A stretch of DNA of 64,000 bases, from assembly GCF_036088315.1 (NCBI RefSeq), contig NZ_CP107996.1, positions 930,001 to 994,000 on the forward strand, read 5' to 3'. The number at the start of each line of letters is the position of its first letter. The first letter of the stretch is position 1. This document shows positions 22,955 through 32,022 of this stretch, piece after piece. The position numbers and the translations under genes were made by a program. The stretch is from Streptomyces sp. NBC_00344 (GTDB lineage Bacteria; Actinomycetota; Actinomycetes; Streptomycetales; Streptomycetaceae). The notes under the pieces were generated by a model that saw nothing but the letters and a program-made list of their open reading frames with translations, made no database searches and was not told the DNA's origin.

Positions 22955-24895
22955 GTGGACCTGCACTTCGGTGACGGCAAGCCGACGGACCAGGAGAGGG
23001 CGGCGGTCGACGCACTGCTCGGCCCTGCCTCGTCGCCCTGGGAAGGTGCGGACGACCGCAGCGAAACGGACCTGCGGTGGGCCCGCGGTGGGCGGGACGC
23101 ACGGGAGCGGCGCGACCAGCTGCTGCCGGGGCTGCACGCGATCAACGACCGGGTGGGGTGGATCAGCGAGGGCGCCCTTGACTATCTGTGCCGCCGGCTC
23201 ACGATTCCGCCGGCGGATGCCTACGGGGTCGCGACCTTCTACGCGATGTTCGCGGTCGCACCGCGTCCCGCGAGAGTCGTTCATGTCTGCACGGATCTGG
23301 CTTGTGCGGTGCGCGGGTCGGCAGCCCTGTGCGCGGACCTGGAGGAACGGCTGGGTGCTGCCGGGGCCACCGAGGGGGATGTGACCTGGCAGCAGAGTCC
23401 CTGTCTCGGGTTGTGCGAGCGGGCTCCGGCGGCGCTGGTGCTGCAGGCCGGTGAGCCGGCGTCCGCGGCGGGCCGCGCACCCTCCCCGCTCCACAGCGGG
23501 CCGCGGAAGGCAGCCGCCGAGGTGGTACGGCGCCGGACTTCCGCGGTGGTCGCCCCCGCGACCGCCGGCACCGTCGCCTCCGCTGCCACCGCCCCGGAAG
23601 CGGCACCCGGCGAACCTCCCGCCGCCATGGCGGTGCCACAGGCCGGCCGGCCGGATCTGACGCTGCTGAAGCGGGTCGGCGTCGTCGACCCGGCATCGCT
23701 CGACGACTACCGCGCCCACGGCGGTTACGCCGCACTGCGCCGGGCCTTCGGCATCGGGCCTGCCGAGGTGATCCGGGAGGTCACCGAGGCAGGTCTGCTC
23801 GGACGCGGGGGCGCGGCGTTCCCGACCGGGCGCAAGTGGCAGGCCACCGCGTCCCAGCCGGACCACCCGCATTACCTGGTCTGCAACGCGGACGAGTCCG
23901 AGCCGGGCACCTTCAAGGACCGGGTGGTGATGGAGGGCGACCCCTATGCGCTGGTCGAGTCCATGACCATCGCGGGGTACGCCGTCGGTGCCCATCAGGG
24001 CTACCTCTACATCCGGGGCGAGTACCCCCGCGCGGTGGCGAGGCTGGAACACGCCATCGCCCAGGCCAGATCCCGTGGTTTCCTCGGCGAGAACGTGCTG
24101 GGCCACGGTTATGCCTTCGACATCGAACTGCGGCGCGGTGCGGGCGCGTACATCTGCGGCGAGGAGACCGCCCTCTTCAACTCGATCGAGGGATATCGCG
24201 GAGAACCGCGCTCCAAGCCACCGTTCCCGGTGGAGAAGGGACTCTTCGGGAAGCCGACGGCGGCCAACAACGTCGAGACGCTGATCAACGTGCTGCCTGT
24301 CCTCACGATGGGCGCGGAGGCGTACGCCGCTGTCGGGACCGGGACGTCGACGGGGCCGAAACTCTTCTGTGTCTCGGGGAGTGTGCGGCGGCCAGGGGTC
24401 TACGAGCTGCCGTTCGGCGCGGCACTCGACGAGCTGCTCGAACTGGCCGGCCGGCCGGAGTCGATACGGGCCGTGCTGCTCGGCGGTGCCGCGGGCGGGT
24501 TCGTACGGCCCGACGAGACGGACATCCCGCTCACCTTCGAAGGGACCCGCGCTGCGGGTACCACGCTCGGCTCGGGGGTGGTCCTGGTGATCGACGACAG
24601 CGTCGAGCTGCCCCGGATCCTGCTCCGCATCGCCGAGTTCTTCCGTGACGAGTCCTGCGGTCAGTGTGTGCCCTGCCGGATCGGGACCGTCCGCCAGGAG
24701 GAGGCACTGCACCGGATCCTCGATCGGAGGGGCGCCGAGGCCGCCGACGACGTCGCGCTGCTGCGCGAGGTGGGCAGCGCCATGAAGGACGCGTCGATCT
24801 GCGGTCTGGGACAGACCGCCTGGAATGCCGTCGAGTCGGCCATAGACCGGCTGGGTGTCTACGCAGCAGCAGATCCTGAGAGGAGCACCACATGA
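22955..24895 (+). CDS. fdhB: Formate dehydrogenase NuoE-NuoF fusion subunit (diaphorase)
   Basis: 646 aa. GTG 22955 with GAGGAG upstream, 4 nt after the previous stop. Residues 1-165 form a thioredoxin-like NuoE domain with the [2Fe-2S] cysteines in HVCTDLACAV and QQSPCLGLCERA. An Ala/Pro linker of about 60 residues follows. The NuoF part has the FMN site GRGGAAFPTGRKW, NADESEPGTFKDR, the NAD region GAGAYICGEETAL, and the [4Fe-4S] motif CGQCVPCRIGT with a final Cys in SICGLGQT. It transfers formate-derived electrons to NAD+. Separate FdsG and FdsB subunits are usual in proteobacterial enzymes; here they are joined. Confidence 0.93.
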   Translation: MDLHFGDGKPTDQERAAVDALLGPASSPWEGADDRSETDLRWARGGRDARERRDQLLPGLHAINDRVGWISEGALDYLCRRLTIPPADAYGVATFYAMFAVAPRPARVVHVCTDLACAVRGSAALCADLEERLGAAGATEGDVTWQQSPCLGLCERAPAALVLQAGEPASAAGRAPSPLHSGPRKAAAEVVRRRTSAVVAPATAGTVASAATAPEAAPGEPPAAMAVPQAGRPDLTLLKRVGVVDPASLDDYRAHGGYAALRRAFGIGPAEVIREVTEAGLLGRGGAAFPTGRKWQATASQPDHPHYLVCNADESEPGTFKDRVVMEGDPYALVESMTIAGYAVGAHQGYLYIRGEYPRAVARLEHAIAQARSRGFLGENVLGHGYAFDIELRRGAGAYICGEETALFNSIEGYRGEPRSKPPFPVEKGLFGKPTAANNVETLINVLPVLTMGAEAYAAVGTGTSTGPKLFCVSGSVRRPGVYELPFGAALDELLELAGRPESIRAVLLGGAAGGFVRPDETDIPLTFEGTRAAGTTLGSGVVLVIDDSVELPRILLRIAEFFRDESCGQCVPCRIGTVRQEEALHRILDRRGAEAADDVALLREVGSAMKDASICGLGQTAWNAVESAIDRLGVYAAADPERSTT

Positions 24896-25749
24896 CCGCC
24901 GTACCGCTTCAGCCGCCCCGGCGGCTCATCGAGTTCACCCTCGACGGCCGGGAGACCCGGGTTCCGGAGGGATCCACGATTCTCGACGCCTGCCGGGCGG
25001 CGGGCAAGGACGTGCCGACGCTCTGTGAGGGCGACACTCTCACACCCAAGAACGCCTGCCGGGTGTGTGTCGTGGAGGTGGCGGGGGCCCGCACTCTCGC
25101 CCCCGCCTGTTCGCGCCGGGCCGAGGCGGGCATGGACGTGCGGACCGACACCCGGCGCGCCCGGCACAGCCGGAAGATCGTCCTCGAACTGCTCGCCTCG
25201 TCGACGGATCTGTCGACCACGCCGCGAGCCGCTGAGTGGATCAAGGAGTACCAGGCCGAGCCGGGCCGGTTCGGAGCCGGTGCGGCGCGGCTGAACGAGG
25301 CGCCGAAAATCGACAATGATCTCTACGTCCGCGACTACGACAAGTGCATCCAGTGCTACAAGTGCGTGGATGCCTGTGGTGAGCAGTGGCAGAACAGCTT
25401 CGCGATATCGGTGGCCGGCCGGGGGTTCGACGCCCGCATCTCCACCGAACACGACGCTCCGCTCACCGATTCCGCCTGTGTGTTCTGCGGCAACTGCATC
25501 GAGGTCTGCCCGACCGGAGCGCTCAGCTTCAAGTCGGAGTTCGACATGCGCGACGCAGGCACCTGGAACGAGTCGGCGCAGACCGAGACCACCACTGTCT
25601 GCGCCTACTGCGGGGTGGGCTGCAACCTCACCCTCCATGTCCAGGAGAATGAGATCGTCAAGGTCACCTCACCGCACGACAACCCGGTGACGCACGGCAA
25701 TCTCTGCATCAAGGGCCGATTCGGCTTCCAGCACGTACAGCAGCACTGA
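24892..25749 (+). CDS. Formate dehydrogenase electron-transfer subunit: NuoG-like 2Fe-2S, two 4Fe-4S sites and the Mo-enzyme Fe4S4 domain
   Basis: 285 aa, overlapping the previous gene by ATGA. Domain order: plant-type [2Fe-2S] (LCEGDTLTPKNACRVCVVEV), a linker helix region, paired [4Fe-4S] ferredoxin motifs (KCIQCYKCVDACG and CVFCGNCIEVCPTGAL), and the molybdopterin-oxidoreductase Fe4S4 motif TTVCAYCGVGCNLTL with NLCIKGRFGF, ending five residues later. In typical FdsA all of this is the N-terminal half of the catalytic subunit. Here the gene stops just where the molybdopterin domain should start, so the two halves must assemble in trans. Confidence 0.92.
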   Translation: MTAVPLQPPRRLIEFTLDGRETRVPEGSTILDACRAAGKDVPTLCEGDTLTPKNACRVCVVEVAGARTLAPACSRRAEAGMDVRTDTRRARHSRKIVLELLASSTDLSTTPRAAEWIKEYQAEPGRFGAGAARLNEAPKIDNDLYVRDYDKCIQCYKCVDACGEQWQNSFAISVAGRGFDARISTEHDAPLTDSACVFCGNCIEVCPTGALSFKSEFDMRDAGTWNESAQTETTTVCAYCGVGCNLTLHVQENEIVKVTSPHDNPVTHGNLCIKGRFGFQHVQQH

Positions 25750-25771
25750 CCGAAGGGTGGGACTGATTCCT

Positions 25772-26611
25772 ATGGGACGGGTCACCGAACGCCGCCGCGT
25801 CATCCGCATCAGGGACGGGGCGGTGACGACCCGGCCGGACACCCTGGTGGCCGAGGAGCCGCTGGAGATCCGGCTGGGCGGCAAGGCGCTCGCCATCACC
25901 ATGCGCACTCCGGGTGACGACTTCGCGCTCGCGGCGGGCTTCCTGGTCAGTGAGGGTGTGCTCGGATCGGCTGACGAGCTGCAGTCGATCGTCTACTGCG
26001 CGGGGGCCACCGCGGACGGCTCGAACACCTACAACGTCGTCGATGTGAAGCTCGCTCCGGGCGTGGAGCTGCCGGACATCACCCTGGAGCGCAACGTCTA
26101 CACCACGTCCTCGTGCGGTCTGTGCGGCAAGGCGAGCCTGGACGCGGTCAGGACCACAGCTCGATTCCCGATCGCCGACAATCCCCCGGTCCGCGTCGAG
26201 CCGGAACTGCTTGCCGTCCTCCCCGACCGGCTACGGGCCGCGCAACAGGTCTTCGACCGTACCGGTGGCCTGCACGCGGCGGCGCTCTTCACCCCCGACG
26301 GTGAGCTGCTGGACATCCGCGAGGACGTCGGCCGGCACAACGCGGTGGACAAACTGGTGGGCCGGGCCCTGCAGAACGACCGGCTCCCGCTCTCCCAGGC
26401 CATTCTGCTGGTCTCGGGGCGTGCGTCCTTCGAGCTCGCCCAGAAGGCCGTGATGGCCGGCATCCCCGTTCTCGCCGCTGTCTCGGCACCGTCCTCCCTG
26501 GCCGTCGATCTCGCCGCCGAGACCGGTCTCACGCTGGTCGGTTTTCTGCGCGGGTCCTCCATGAACGTGTACGCGGGCGACGAGCGGGTCGCCCTGCACA
26601 CCGGGGTCTGA
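25772..26611 (+). CDS. fdhD: Formate dehydrogenase accessory sulfurtransferase FdhD
   Basis: 279 aa. ATG 25772 is preferred (GGTGGGA upstream, normal family N-terminus GRVTERRRVIRIRDG); GTG 25757 is the alternative. The family signature CGLCG lies in TTSSCGLCGKASLD, and the conserved DIREDVGRHNAVDKLVG and LVSGRASFELAQKA blocks are intact. FdhD carries sulfur from a cysteine desulfurase to the molybdenum cofactor and is needed for formate dehydrogenase activity. It is the last gene of the formate dehydrogenase operon, 22 nt after the Fe-S subunit. Confidence 0.95.
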   Translation: MGRVTERRRVIRIRDGAVTTRPDTLVAEEPLEIRLGGKALAITMRTPGDDFALAAGFLVSEGVLGSADELQSIVYCAGATADGSNTYNVVDVKLAPGVELPDITLERNVYTTSSCGLCGKASLDAVRTTARFPIADNPPVRVEPELLAVLPDRLRAAQQVFDRTGGLHAAALFTPDGELLDIREDVGRHNAVDKLVGRALQNDRLPLSQAILLVSGRASFELAQKAVMAGIPVLAAVSAPSSLAVDLAAETGLTLVGFLRGSSMNVYAGDERVALHTGV

Positions 26612-26621
26612 CGCGCCCCGC

Positions 26622-26686
26622 GGCACGGGTCGGCGGACCGGCCGGCGGGGAGCGCCCCCTGCGCCGGCCGGCCCCGGGCCCGTGCC
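26622..26686 (+). terminator. Terminator hairpin after fdhD
   Basis: Nested arms GGCACGGG/CCCGTGCC and CCGGCCGGCG/CGCCGGCCGG with an inner GGGG/CCCC form a long GC-only stem-loop 10 nt after the fdhD stop. The rest of the interval to 26866 is GC-rich and without a gene. Confidence 0.65.
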
Positions 26687-26866
26687 GGTCTCCGCTTCCC
26701 CTGCACCCGCCGGATCCTGTCGGACCCGGCCCGGTCCGACGGGGTCCGACCGCGCCGACAAGCCATAAGGTCACAGCATGGGACTGGAACCGGGGCCGGG
26801 GTTCGGTGCACACATCGCAGCACCATCCCTCCACGAGAGCCGTATGCCGGCAGTACGGTCGAGAAC

Positions 26867-27481
26867 ATGACGCATCAGCCGCCCGCATCCCAGCGCCGGG
26901 TGGTACGCACCGCCGACCCGGAATCGGGGCTGCTCCAGGGACCCTCCACGGCCCTTGCCGCCCTGGTGGCCGCAGGTCTGGCGCTGCGCCACCCACGGCC
27001 TCCGCACCGGCACTACCTGACCCCGGCCGGTCAGCGGCTGCGCGAGCAACTTGCCTCCGAACCGGTCCAGTTGGTGCCGTCCCCGGCACCGTCAGAACCG
27101 TCGGAGCCGTCCGGGGTGTTCAGCGCCAGGACCGGCAGCGAGGACGATCCCGCCGGAGACCCTGAGCGCGAGCGCGAGGTCCGCAGCGCCTGGCAGGGCC
27201 TGATCGAGATGCGGCGGGTCACCAATCCCGACCGGTCGGAAGAGCGTCCGTGCCCGTGGGAACGCACGCATCTGACCCAGGCCGCGGCACTTGCTCTGGA
27301 AGCAGGTCACTGCCGGGGCTATCTGGTGAGCGAATCCGTCCAGCCCGAGGCGGTCCGGGTGGACGGACCCGATTCCGGGGCGTACTCCGGGGCACTGGAG
27401 CTGGCAGGCTGGCAGACGTCGGCGCATGCGGACCGGCGGGCGGGTTCGGCATATCTGCTGGCGTCGCCGCGCCGGGCCTGA
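26867..27481 (+). CDS. Hypothetical protein with possible N-terminal winged-helix
   Basis: 204 aa, starting at ATG 26867 without a strong ribosome site. Not recognised. Residues 20-65 (TALAALVAAGLALRHP, HYLTPAGQRLREQLA) resemble the tail of a winged-helix DNA-binding domain. A Ser/Pro/Glu-rich linker follows, then a C-terminal block (REVRSAWQGLIEMRRV, ERTHLTQAAALALEA, ELAGWQTS) that looks folded. Codon use is that of a real Streptomyces gene. It lies 255 bp after fdhD with a terminator between, so it is probably a separate unit. Confidence 0.65.
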   Translation: MTHQPPASQRRVVRTADPESGLLQGPSTALAALVAAGLALRHPRPPHRHYLTPAGQRLREQLASEPVQLVPSPAPSEPSEPSGVFSARTGSEDDPAGDPEREREVRSAWQGLIEMRRVTNPDRSEERPCPWERTHLTQAAALALEAGHCRGYLVSESVQPEAVRVDGPDSGAYSGALELAGWQTSAHADRRAGSAYLLASPRRA

Positions 27482-27529
27482 GCCGGCCGCGCCGCTCAGC
27501 CCGGTCGCGAGCTCTCCGGCCCGCAGCTC

Positions 27530-27601
27530 TTTGACTACCGCGCCGCGGTTGCACATGAACTCATCGAGTCGCGCGCCGGTCTGGGCAAGGTCGCTCTGGT
27601 C
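27530..27601 (+). pseudogene. Possible remnant of a zinc-binding/quinone oxidoreductase C-terminus
   Basis: One frame reads FDYRAAVAHELIESRAGLGK then VALV, which resembles the last strand and helix of medium-chain dehydrogenases (AHR..E....GKVVL). There is no upstream domain and the frame runs into the convergent exporter gene. Treated as a weak gene-fragment candidate; chance similarity is possible. Confidence 0.25.
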
Positions 27602-28649
27602 ACCGCACAGCGGCCTCGGGTTCGGCCGACGACCCGCCGTCGTGGGTGACGGAGATCCGGGCGTCCTCCGCGGGAAGCGGATCGCGCGACCGCCGCTTGG
27701 CGATCACCGCGCACACCATCAGCTGCATCTGGTGGAACAGCATCAGCGGCAGCACAGCCAGCGAGGCCTGCGCGCCGAACAGCACGCTCGCCATGGGCAG
27801 TCCGGCCGCCAGGCTCTTCTTCGAACCGGCGAACTGGATCGCGATCCGGTCACCCCTGCCGAACCCGAGCCGCTTGGCCCCGTACCAGGTGAACGACAGC
27901 ATCACGGCCAGCAACACGGCCTCCACCGCCAGCAGCCCCAGCAGCCGCACGAAGCTGACCTGATGCCAGATCCCGCGCACCATACCCTCGCTGAACGCCG
28001 TGTAGACGACCAGCAGGATCGAGCCCCGGTCGACGTAGCCCAGCACCTTCTTGTTCTTCGTCAGGAAGCCGCTCACCCAGCGCCGCAGCAACTGGCCCGC
28101 CAGGAAGGGCGCCAGCAGCTGCAGCACGATCTTCAGCAAGGAGTCGGCCGAGAACCCGCCACCACTGCTGCCGAGAACCATGGCGGCAAGCACCGGAGTG
28201 AGAACGATGCCCGCCAGCGACGAGAAGGAGCCCGCGCAGATCGCAGCGGGCACGTTGCCGCGCGCGATGGAGGTGAAGGCGATCGACGACTGGATCGTCG
28301 AAGGCACCAGACAGAGAAACAGCAGACCGTGGTAAAGCTGGGGCGTGAGGATCACCGGGACGACCCCTCTGGCGGCGAGGCCGAGCAAGGGGAACGCCAC
28401 GAACGTACAGATCATGACGGTGAGGTGGAGCCGCCAGTGCTTCAGTCCCTCCATCGCCTCGCCGGTGGAGAGCCTCGCGCCGTAGAGGAAGAAGAGCAGG
28501 GCCACCGCCCCCGTGGACGCGCCTCCGGCCACGTCGGCGGCCGTGCCGCGGGCCGGCAGCAGCGCCGCCACCATCACCGTCCCGATCAGAGCCAGGATGT
28601 ACGGGTCGATCGGCAGCCAGGACGGGAACTGCAGCGTGCGGCGGCTCAT
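27600..28649 (-). CDS. SBF-family (bile acid:sodium symporter-like) transporter
   Basis: 349 aa. ATG (complement of 28647-28649) with GGAG just upstream; an in-frame start at 28709 would add 20 hydrophilic residues. About ten hydrophobic segments alternate with short loops. Family signs are LPIDPYILALIGTVMVAA, FLYGARLSTGEAMEG, CLVPSTIQSSIAFTS with GNVPAAICAGSFSSL, and the late FAGSKKSLAAGLPMA. This is the YfeH/PF13593 type, related to bile-acid and arsenite carriers; substrate unknown. It is divergent from a LysR gene 118 bp away, which probably controls it. Confidence 0.88.
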   Translation of the reverse strand: MSRRTLQFPSWLPIDPYILALIGTVMVAALLPARGTAADVAGGASTGAVALLFFLYGARLSTGEAMEGLKHWRLHLTVMICTFVAFPLLGLAARGVVPVILTPQLYHGLLFLCLVPSTIQSSIAFTSIARGNVPAAICAGSFSSLAGIVLTPVLAAMVLGSSGGGFSADSLLKIVLQLLAPFLAGQLLRRWVSGFLTKNKKVLGYVDRGSILLVVYTAFSEGMVRGIWHQVSFVRLLGLLAVEAVLLAVMLSFTWYGAKRLGFGRGDRIAIQFAGSKKSLAAGLPMASVLFGAQASLAVLPLMLFHQMQLMVCAVIAKRRSRDPLPAEDARISVTHDGGSSAEPEAAVR

Positions 28650-28767
28650 GTGCTCCACTTGCTCTCGGAAGTCGGCTCGTGCCCTCTCCATCGTCCACGC
28701 TGCGCCCATGATCGGGAATCCTGCATACCACTCTGACTGATATCACGGAACGCTATAACCTCGGAGC

Positions 28768-29634
28768 ATGTACGACCCGGCACAACTCCGCACCTTCCTC
28801 ACCGTGTCGCAGACCTTGAGCTTCACCCAGGCCGCGCAGCGACTCGGCCTGCGGCAGTCCACGGTGAGCCAGCACGTCCGCCGCCTCGAGGACGCGACCG
28901 GCCGCACGCTCTTCACCCGGGACACCCACAGCGTGGAACTCACGGAGGACGGTGAGGCGATGCTGGGATTCGCCCGTACGATCCTCGGCGCGCACGAACG
29001 GGCGGCTGCCTTCTTCGCCGGGTCGCGCCCCCGCGGCAGGCTGCGCTTCGGCGCGTCGGAGGACTTCGTACTGACCCGGTTGCCGGAGATCCTGGAGTCC
29101 TACCGCACCGAACACCCCGAGGTGGACCTGGAGCTCACCGTGGGGCTGTCGGGCACGCTGCACGAGCAGCTCGCCGCGGGCGGGCTCGATCTGGTCCTCG
29201 CGAAGCGGCGCACCGACCGCAGCCACGGGGAACTCGTGTGGCGCTCCGCCCTCACCTGGATCGGCGCCCCCCGGCTGCACATCGACCCCGAACGGCCGCT
29301 CCCGCTGATCCTCTTCCCGCCTCCTGGGATCACCCGCGCACGCGCCCTCGAAGTACTCGAAAAAGACGGTCGCCCCTATCGCATCTCCTGCACGAGTACC
29401 AGCCTGAGCGGTCTGATCGCGGCTGCGCGGGCAGGGCTCGGCGTCATGGCTCACACCCGGGGGCTGATCCCGCCCGGGCTCAGCCAGATCCCGGCCAGGG
29501 CGGGGCTCCCGGACCTGGGCGACGTGGACTTCGTGCTGCTGCACGGACGGGAGGGAGGACGGGCACAGGAGGCGGCCGACGCGCTGGCCTCGGCGATTCT
29601 GGCGGGGGCCGACCGATTGCACCGCCAGGCATGA
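28768..29634 (+). CDS. LysR-family transcriptional regulator
   Basis: 288 aa, ATG 28768 with CGGAG upstream. The N-terminal winged HTH (LRTFLTVSQTLSFTQAAQRL, LRQSTVSQHVRRLEDATG) is canonical, followed by the periplasmic-binding-like effector domain (GRLRFGASEDFVLTRLPEIL). It is transcribed away from the SBF transporter, the standard arrangement for a LysR regulator and its target. The shared 118-bp gap holds the AT-rich GATATCACGGAACGCTATAA near 28739, a plausible promoter or operator. Confidence 0.92.
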   Translation: MYDPAQLRTFLTVSQTLSFTQAAQRLGLRQSTVSQHVRRLEDATGRTLFTRDTHSVELTEDGEAMLGFARTILGAHERAAAFFAGSRPRGRLRFGASEDFVLTRLPEILESYRTEHPEVDLELTVGLSGTLHEQLAAGGLDLVLAKRRTDRSHGELVWRSALTWIGAPRLHIDPERPLPLILFPPPGITRARALEVLEKDGRPYRISCTSTSLSGLIAAARAGLGVMAHTRGLIPPGLSQIPARAGLPDLGDVDFVLLHGREGGRAQEAADALASAILAGADRLHRQA

Positions 29635-29661
29635 AGCGGCCGCGGGTCGCGGGGCCGCCTG

Positions 29662-29775
29662 CTACGGCGCCGCGCGGCGGCGCTCCTCGTAGGTGAGTGC
29701 CCGCGCCAGGTGTCGCGGAAAGGGCCGGAACTCCCGGACCGGGCCGGCCGCACAGGCCACGCACAGCCGGGTCAC
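29662..29775 (-). CDS. Small CxxC protein candidate (37 aa)
   Basis: A short ORF starting at GTG (complement of 29773-29775), or 5 codons further upstream. It reads VTRLCVACAAGPVREFRPF and ends HLARALTYEERRRAAP. The CxxC, the basic/aromatic centre and the helical tail look like a real small actinomycete protein or a decayed C-terminus. No Shine-Dalgarno is visible. It is convergent with the LysR gene. Confidence 0.3.
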   Translation of the reverse strand: MTRLCVACAAGPVREFRPFPRHLARALTYEERRRAAP

Positions 29776-29777
29776 AG

Positions 29778-29835
29778 AGGGTGTCCGCACGGAAGCGCGC
29801 GGGCACCCTCACGGCCGTCCGGCCAAAAGTTGGCC
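29778..29835. terminator. Hairpins between the LysR gene and the acyl-CoA synthetase gene
   Basis: AGGGTGTCCGC (29778-29788) pairs with GCGGGCACCCT (29799-29809) with one mismatch, and GGCCAA-AAG-TTGGCC follows at 29821-29835. The first is a likely terminator. The remaining stretch to 30088 holds no gene; the promoter of the synthetase must lie there, but I cannot assign it. Confidence 0.4.
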
Positions 29836-30088
29836 TGTACCGGTCACGCGCAGGTCACAGGGGTTGAGCGGCAGCCGTGCCTTCTCCGTACAGATTCAGT
29901 GGAGATTCCGGCTCCCGGAACTTACTGTTCGGTCAGAGGAGCGCCCGGGGCGTGCCCATGCGGGTACATTTCACCCGACGACACCTGTCAATTCGCCACA
30001 TCCCCGACCCTCCGAGCCCTCTCCCGCCGAACCTCACCGTGAGGTAGCGTCACGGCGCTGTGCGGAGCGTCACATAGGAGCAGGTCAC

Positions 30089-31909
30089 TTGCGCGAGTTC
30101 ACTGTCCCACCCATGGTGACGGCGCCCCAGGTCGGCGGACTGGCGGACGTCGTGTTCGATCACGCCGAAGATGATCCACACCGGCCCGCCCTCGGCCGGA
30201 AGAAGGACGGGCGCTGGCACGACGTGTCGTCCGGCGAGTTCCGCGACGAGGTGCTGGCCCTGGCCAAGGGCCTGCTCGCCGACGGTGTGCGCTTCGGCGA
30301 CCGCGTGGCGATCATGTGCCGCACGCGCTACGAGTGGACCCTCTTCGACTTCGCCCTGTGGGCCGTGGGCGCCCAGCCCATACCGGTCTACCCGACGTCC
30401 TCCGCCGAGCAGGTCTTCTGGATGCTCTACGACTCGGAGGTCACCGCGTGCATGGTGGAGCACGAGGACCACGCCATGACCATCGGTTCGGTGATCGACC
30501 GGCTGCCCAACCTGCGGCGTCTGTGGCAGCTGGACGCGGGTGTCCTCGATGAACTGTTCGCGGCGGGCGCCCAGGTCGACGACGAGGTGGTGCACCGCCA
30601 CCGCCGGGCGGTGACCCCCGATTCCGTTGCCACCGTGATCTACACGTCGGGCACCACCGGACGTCCCAAGGGCTGTGTGATCACCCACGCCAACCTGATG
30701 TACGAGGGCGACACCATGATCTCCCGCTGGGAGCCGGTGTTCCACTCCAAGCGCGGCGACGAGGCGTCGACGCTGCTCTTCCTTCCGCTGGCACATGTCT
30801 TCGGACGCATGGTCGAGGTCGCCACGGTCCGTGGCCGGGTGAAACTCGGTCACCAGCCCGAGCTCGCCGCCCGGGCCCTGCTGCCCGACCTGGCGGCCTT
30901 CCGGCCCACCTTCATCCTCGCGGTGCCCTACATCTTCGAGAAGGTCTTCAACGCGGCCCGGCGCAAGGCCGAGGCCGACGGGAAGTCCGGGCCCTTCGAG
31001 AAGGCGGTCGATGTGGCCGTGCGCTACGCGGAAGCCATGGAGCACAAGGCGTTCGGCATGGGCCCCGGGCCGTCGGCGGGGCTGCGGATGCAGCACCAGT
31101 TCTTCGAGAAGGTCGTGTACTCGAAGGTGCGGGATGCCCTGGGCGGCCGGGTGCGGCACGCGATGTCCGGCGGCTCGGGGATGGACCGGCGCCTCGGACT
31201 CTTCTTCGAGGGCGCCGGCGTCACCATCTACGAGGGCTACGGACTCACCGAGTCCTCGGCGGCAGCGACAGCCAACCCTCCCGAGCGCACCCGCTACGGG
31301 ACCGTCGGCCAGCCGATCCCCGGCTCCACGGTGCATATCGCCGACGACGGGGAAGTGTGGGTGTACGGCCAGAACGTGTTCGCCGGGTACCTCAACTCCC
31401 CCAAGGCCACCGACGCCGTACTCAACGACGGCTGGCTCGCGACGGGCGATCTGGGCTCCCTCGACGAGGACGGCTACCTCACCATCACCGGGCGCAAGAA
31501 GGAGATCCTGGTGACGTCCGGCGGCAAGAGCGTCTCACCGGCGGCGCTGGAGGAGCGGGTGAGAGCCCATCCGCTCATCGCCCAGTGTCTGGCTGTCGGC
31601 AACGACCGGCCCTACATCGCGGCACTCGTCACTCTCGACCAGGAAGCGGTCGAGCACTGGCTCTCGATGCACGGCAAGCCGTCGATGGCTCCGGCCGCAC
31701 TGGTCCGCGACCCCGATCTGGAGACAGAGGTGAGACGGGCGGTGGTCGCGGCCAACACCCTGGTGTCGCAGGCCGAGTCGATCCGCACGTTCCGGATCCT
31801 GGCGCATCAGTTCTCCGAGGAGCACGGGCTGCTCACCCCGTCGCTCAAGCTCAAGCGCAAGGCGATCGAGACGGCCTACAGCGACGAGGTCGAAGCCCTG
31901 TATCACTGA
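30089..31909 (+). CDS. Long-chain fatty acid-CoA ligase (AMP-forming)
   Basis: 606 aa. TTG 30089 is chosen because AGGAG lies 8 nt upstream and the resulting LREFTVPP start matches the family; ATG 30113 is the alternative. The adenylate-forming fold is complete: P-loop YTSGTTGRPKG, LPLAHVFGRMVE, MSGGSGMDRRLGLFFEGAG, EGYGLTESSA, and the late hinge and catalytic region TGDLGSLDEDGYLTITGRK. The FACS-type sequence (AMEHKAFG, YSKVRDALGGR) marks a long-chain enzyme feeding beta-oxidation or lipid synthesis. It stands alone. Confidence 0.94.
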   Translation: MREFTVPPMVTAPQVGGLADVVFDHAEDDPHRPALGRKKDGRWHDVSSGEFRDEVLALAKGLLADGVRFGDRVAIMCRTRYEWTLFDFALWAVGAQPIPVYPTSSAEQVFWMLYDSEVTACMVEHEDHAMTIGSVIDRLPNLRRLWQLDAGVLDELFAAGAQVDDEVVHRHRRAVTPDSVATVIYTSGTTGRPKGCVITHANLMYEGDTMISRWEPVFHSKRGDEASTLLFLPLAHVFGRMVEVATVRGRVKLGHQPELAARALLPDLAAFRPTFILAVPYIFEKVFNAARRKAEADGKSGPFEKAVDVAVRYAEAMEHKAFGMGPGPSAGLRMQHQFFEKVVYSKVRDALGGRVRHAMSGGSGMDRRLGLFFEGAGVTIYEGYGLTESSAAATANPPERTRYGTVGQPIPGSTVHIADDGEVWVYGQNVFAGYLNSPKATDAVLNDGWLATGDLGSLDEDGYLTITGRKKEILVTSGGKSVSPAALEERVRAHPLIAQCLAVGNDRPYIAALVTLDQEAVEHWLSMHGKPSMAPAALVRDPDLETEVRRAVVAANTLVSQAESIRTFRILAHQFSEEHGLLTPSLKLKRKAIETAYSDEVEALYH

Positions 31910-32022
31910 GGCGGCAACCGGACCCGTACGCGGGAGCGGGAATTCGGCGGGCCGCTTGATCGTTCACCCTGGACGAATCAGCCAACACGTTTGAAACCGA
32001 CACGCATAGGAGCCGACCGCTC

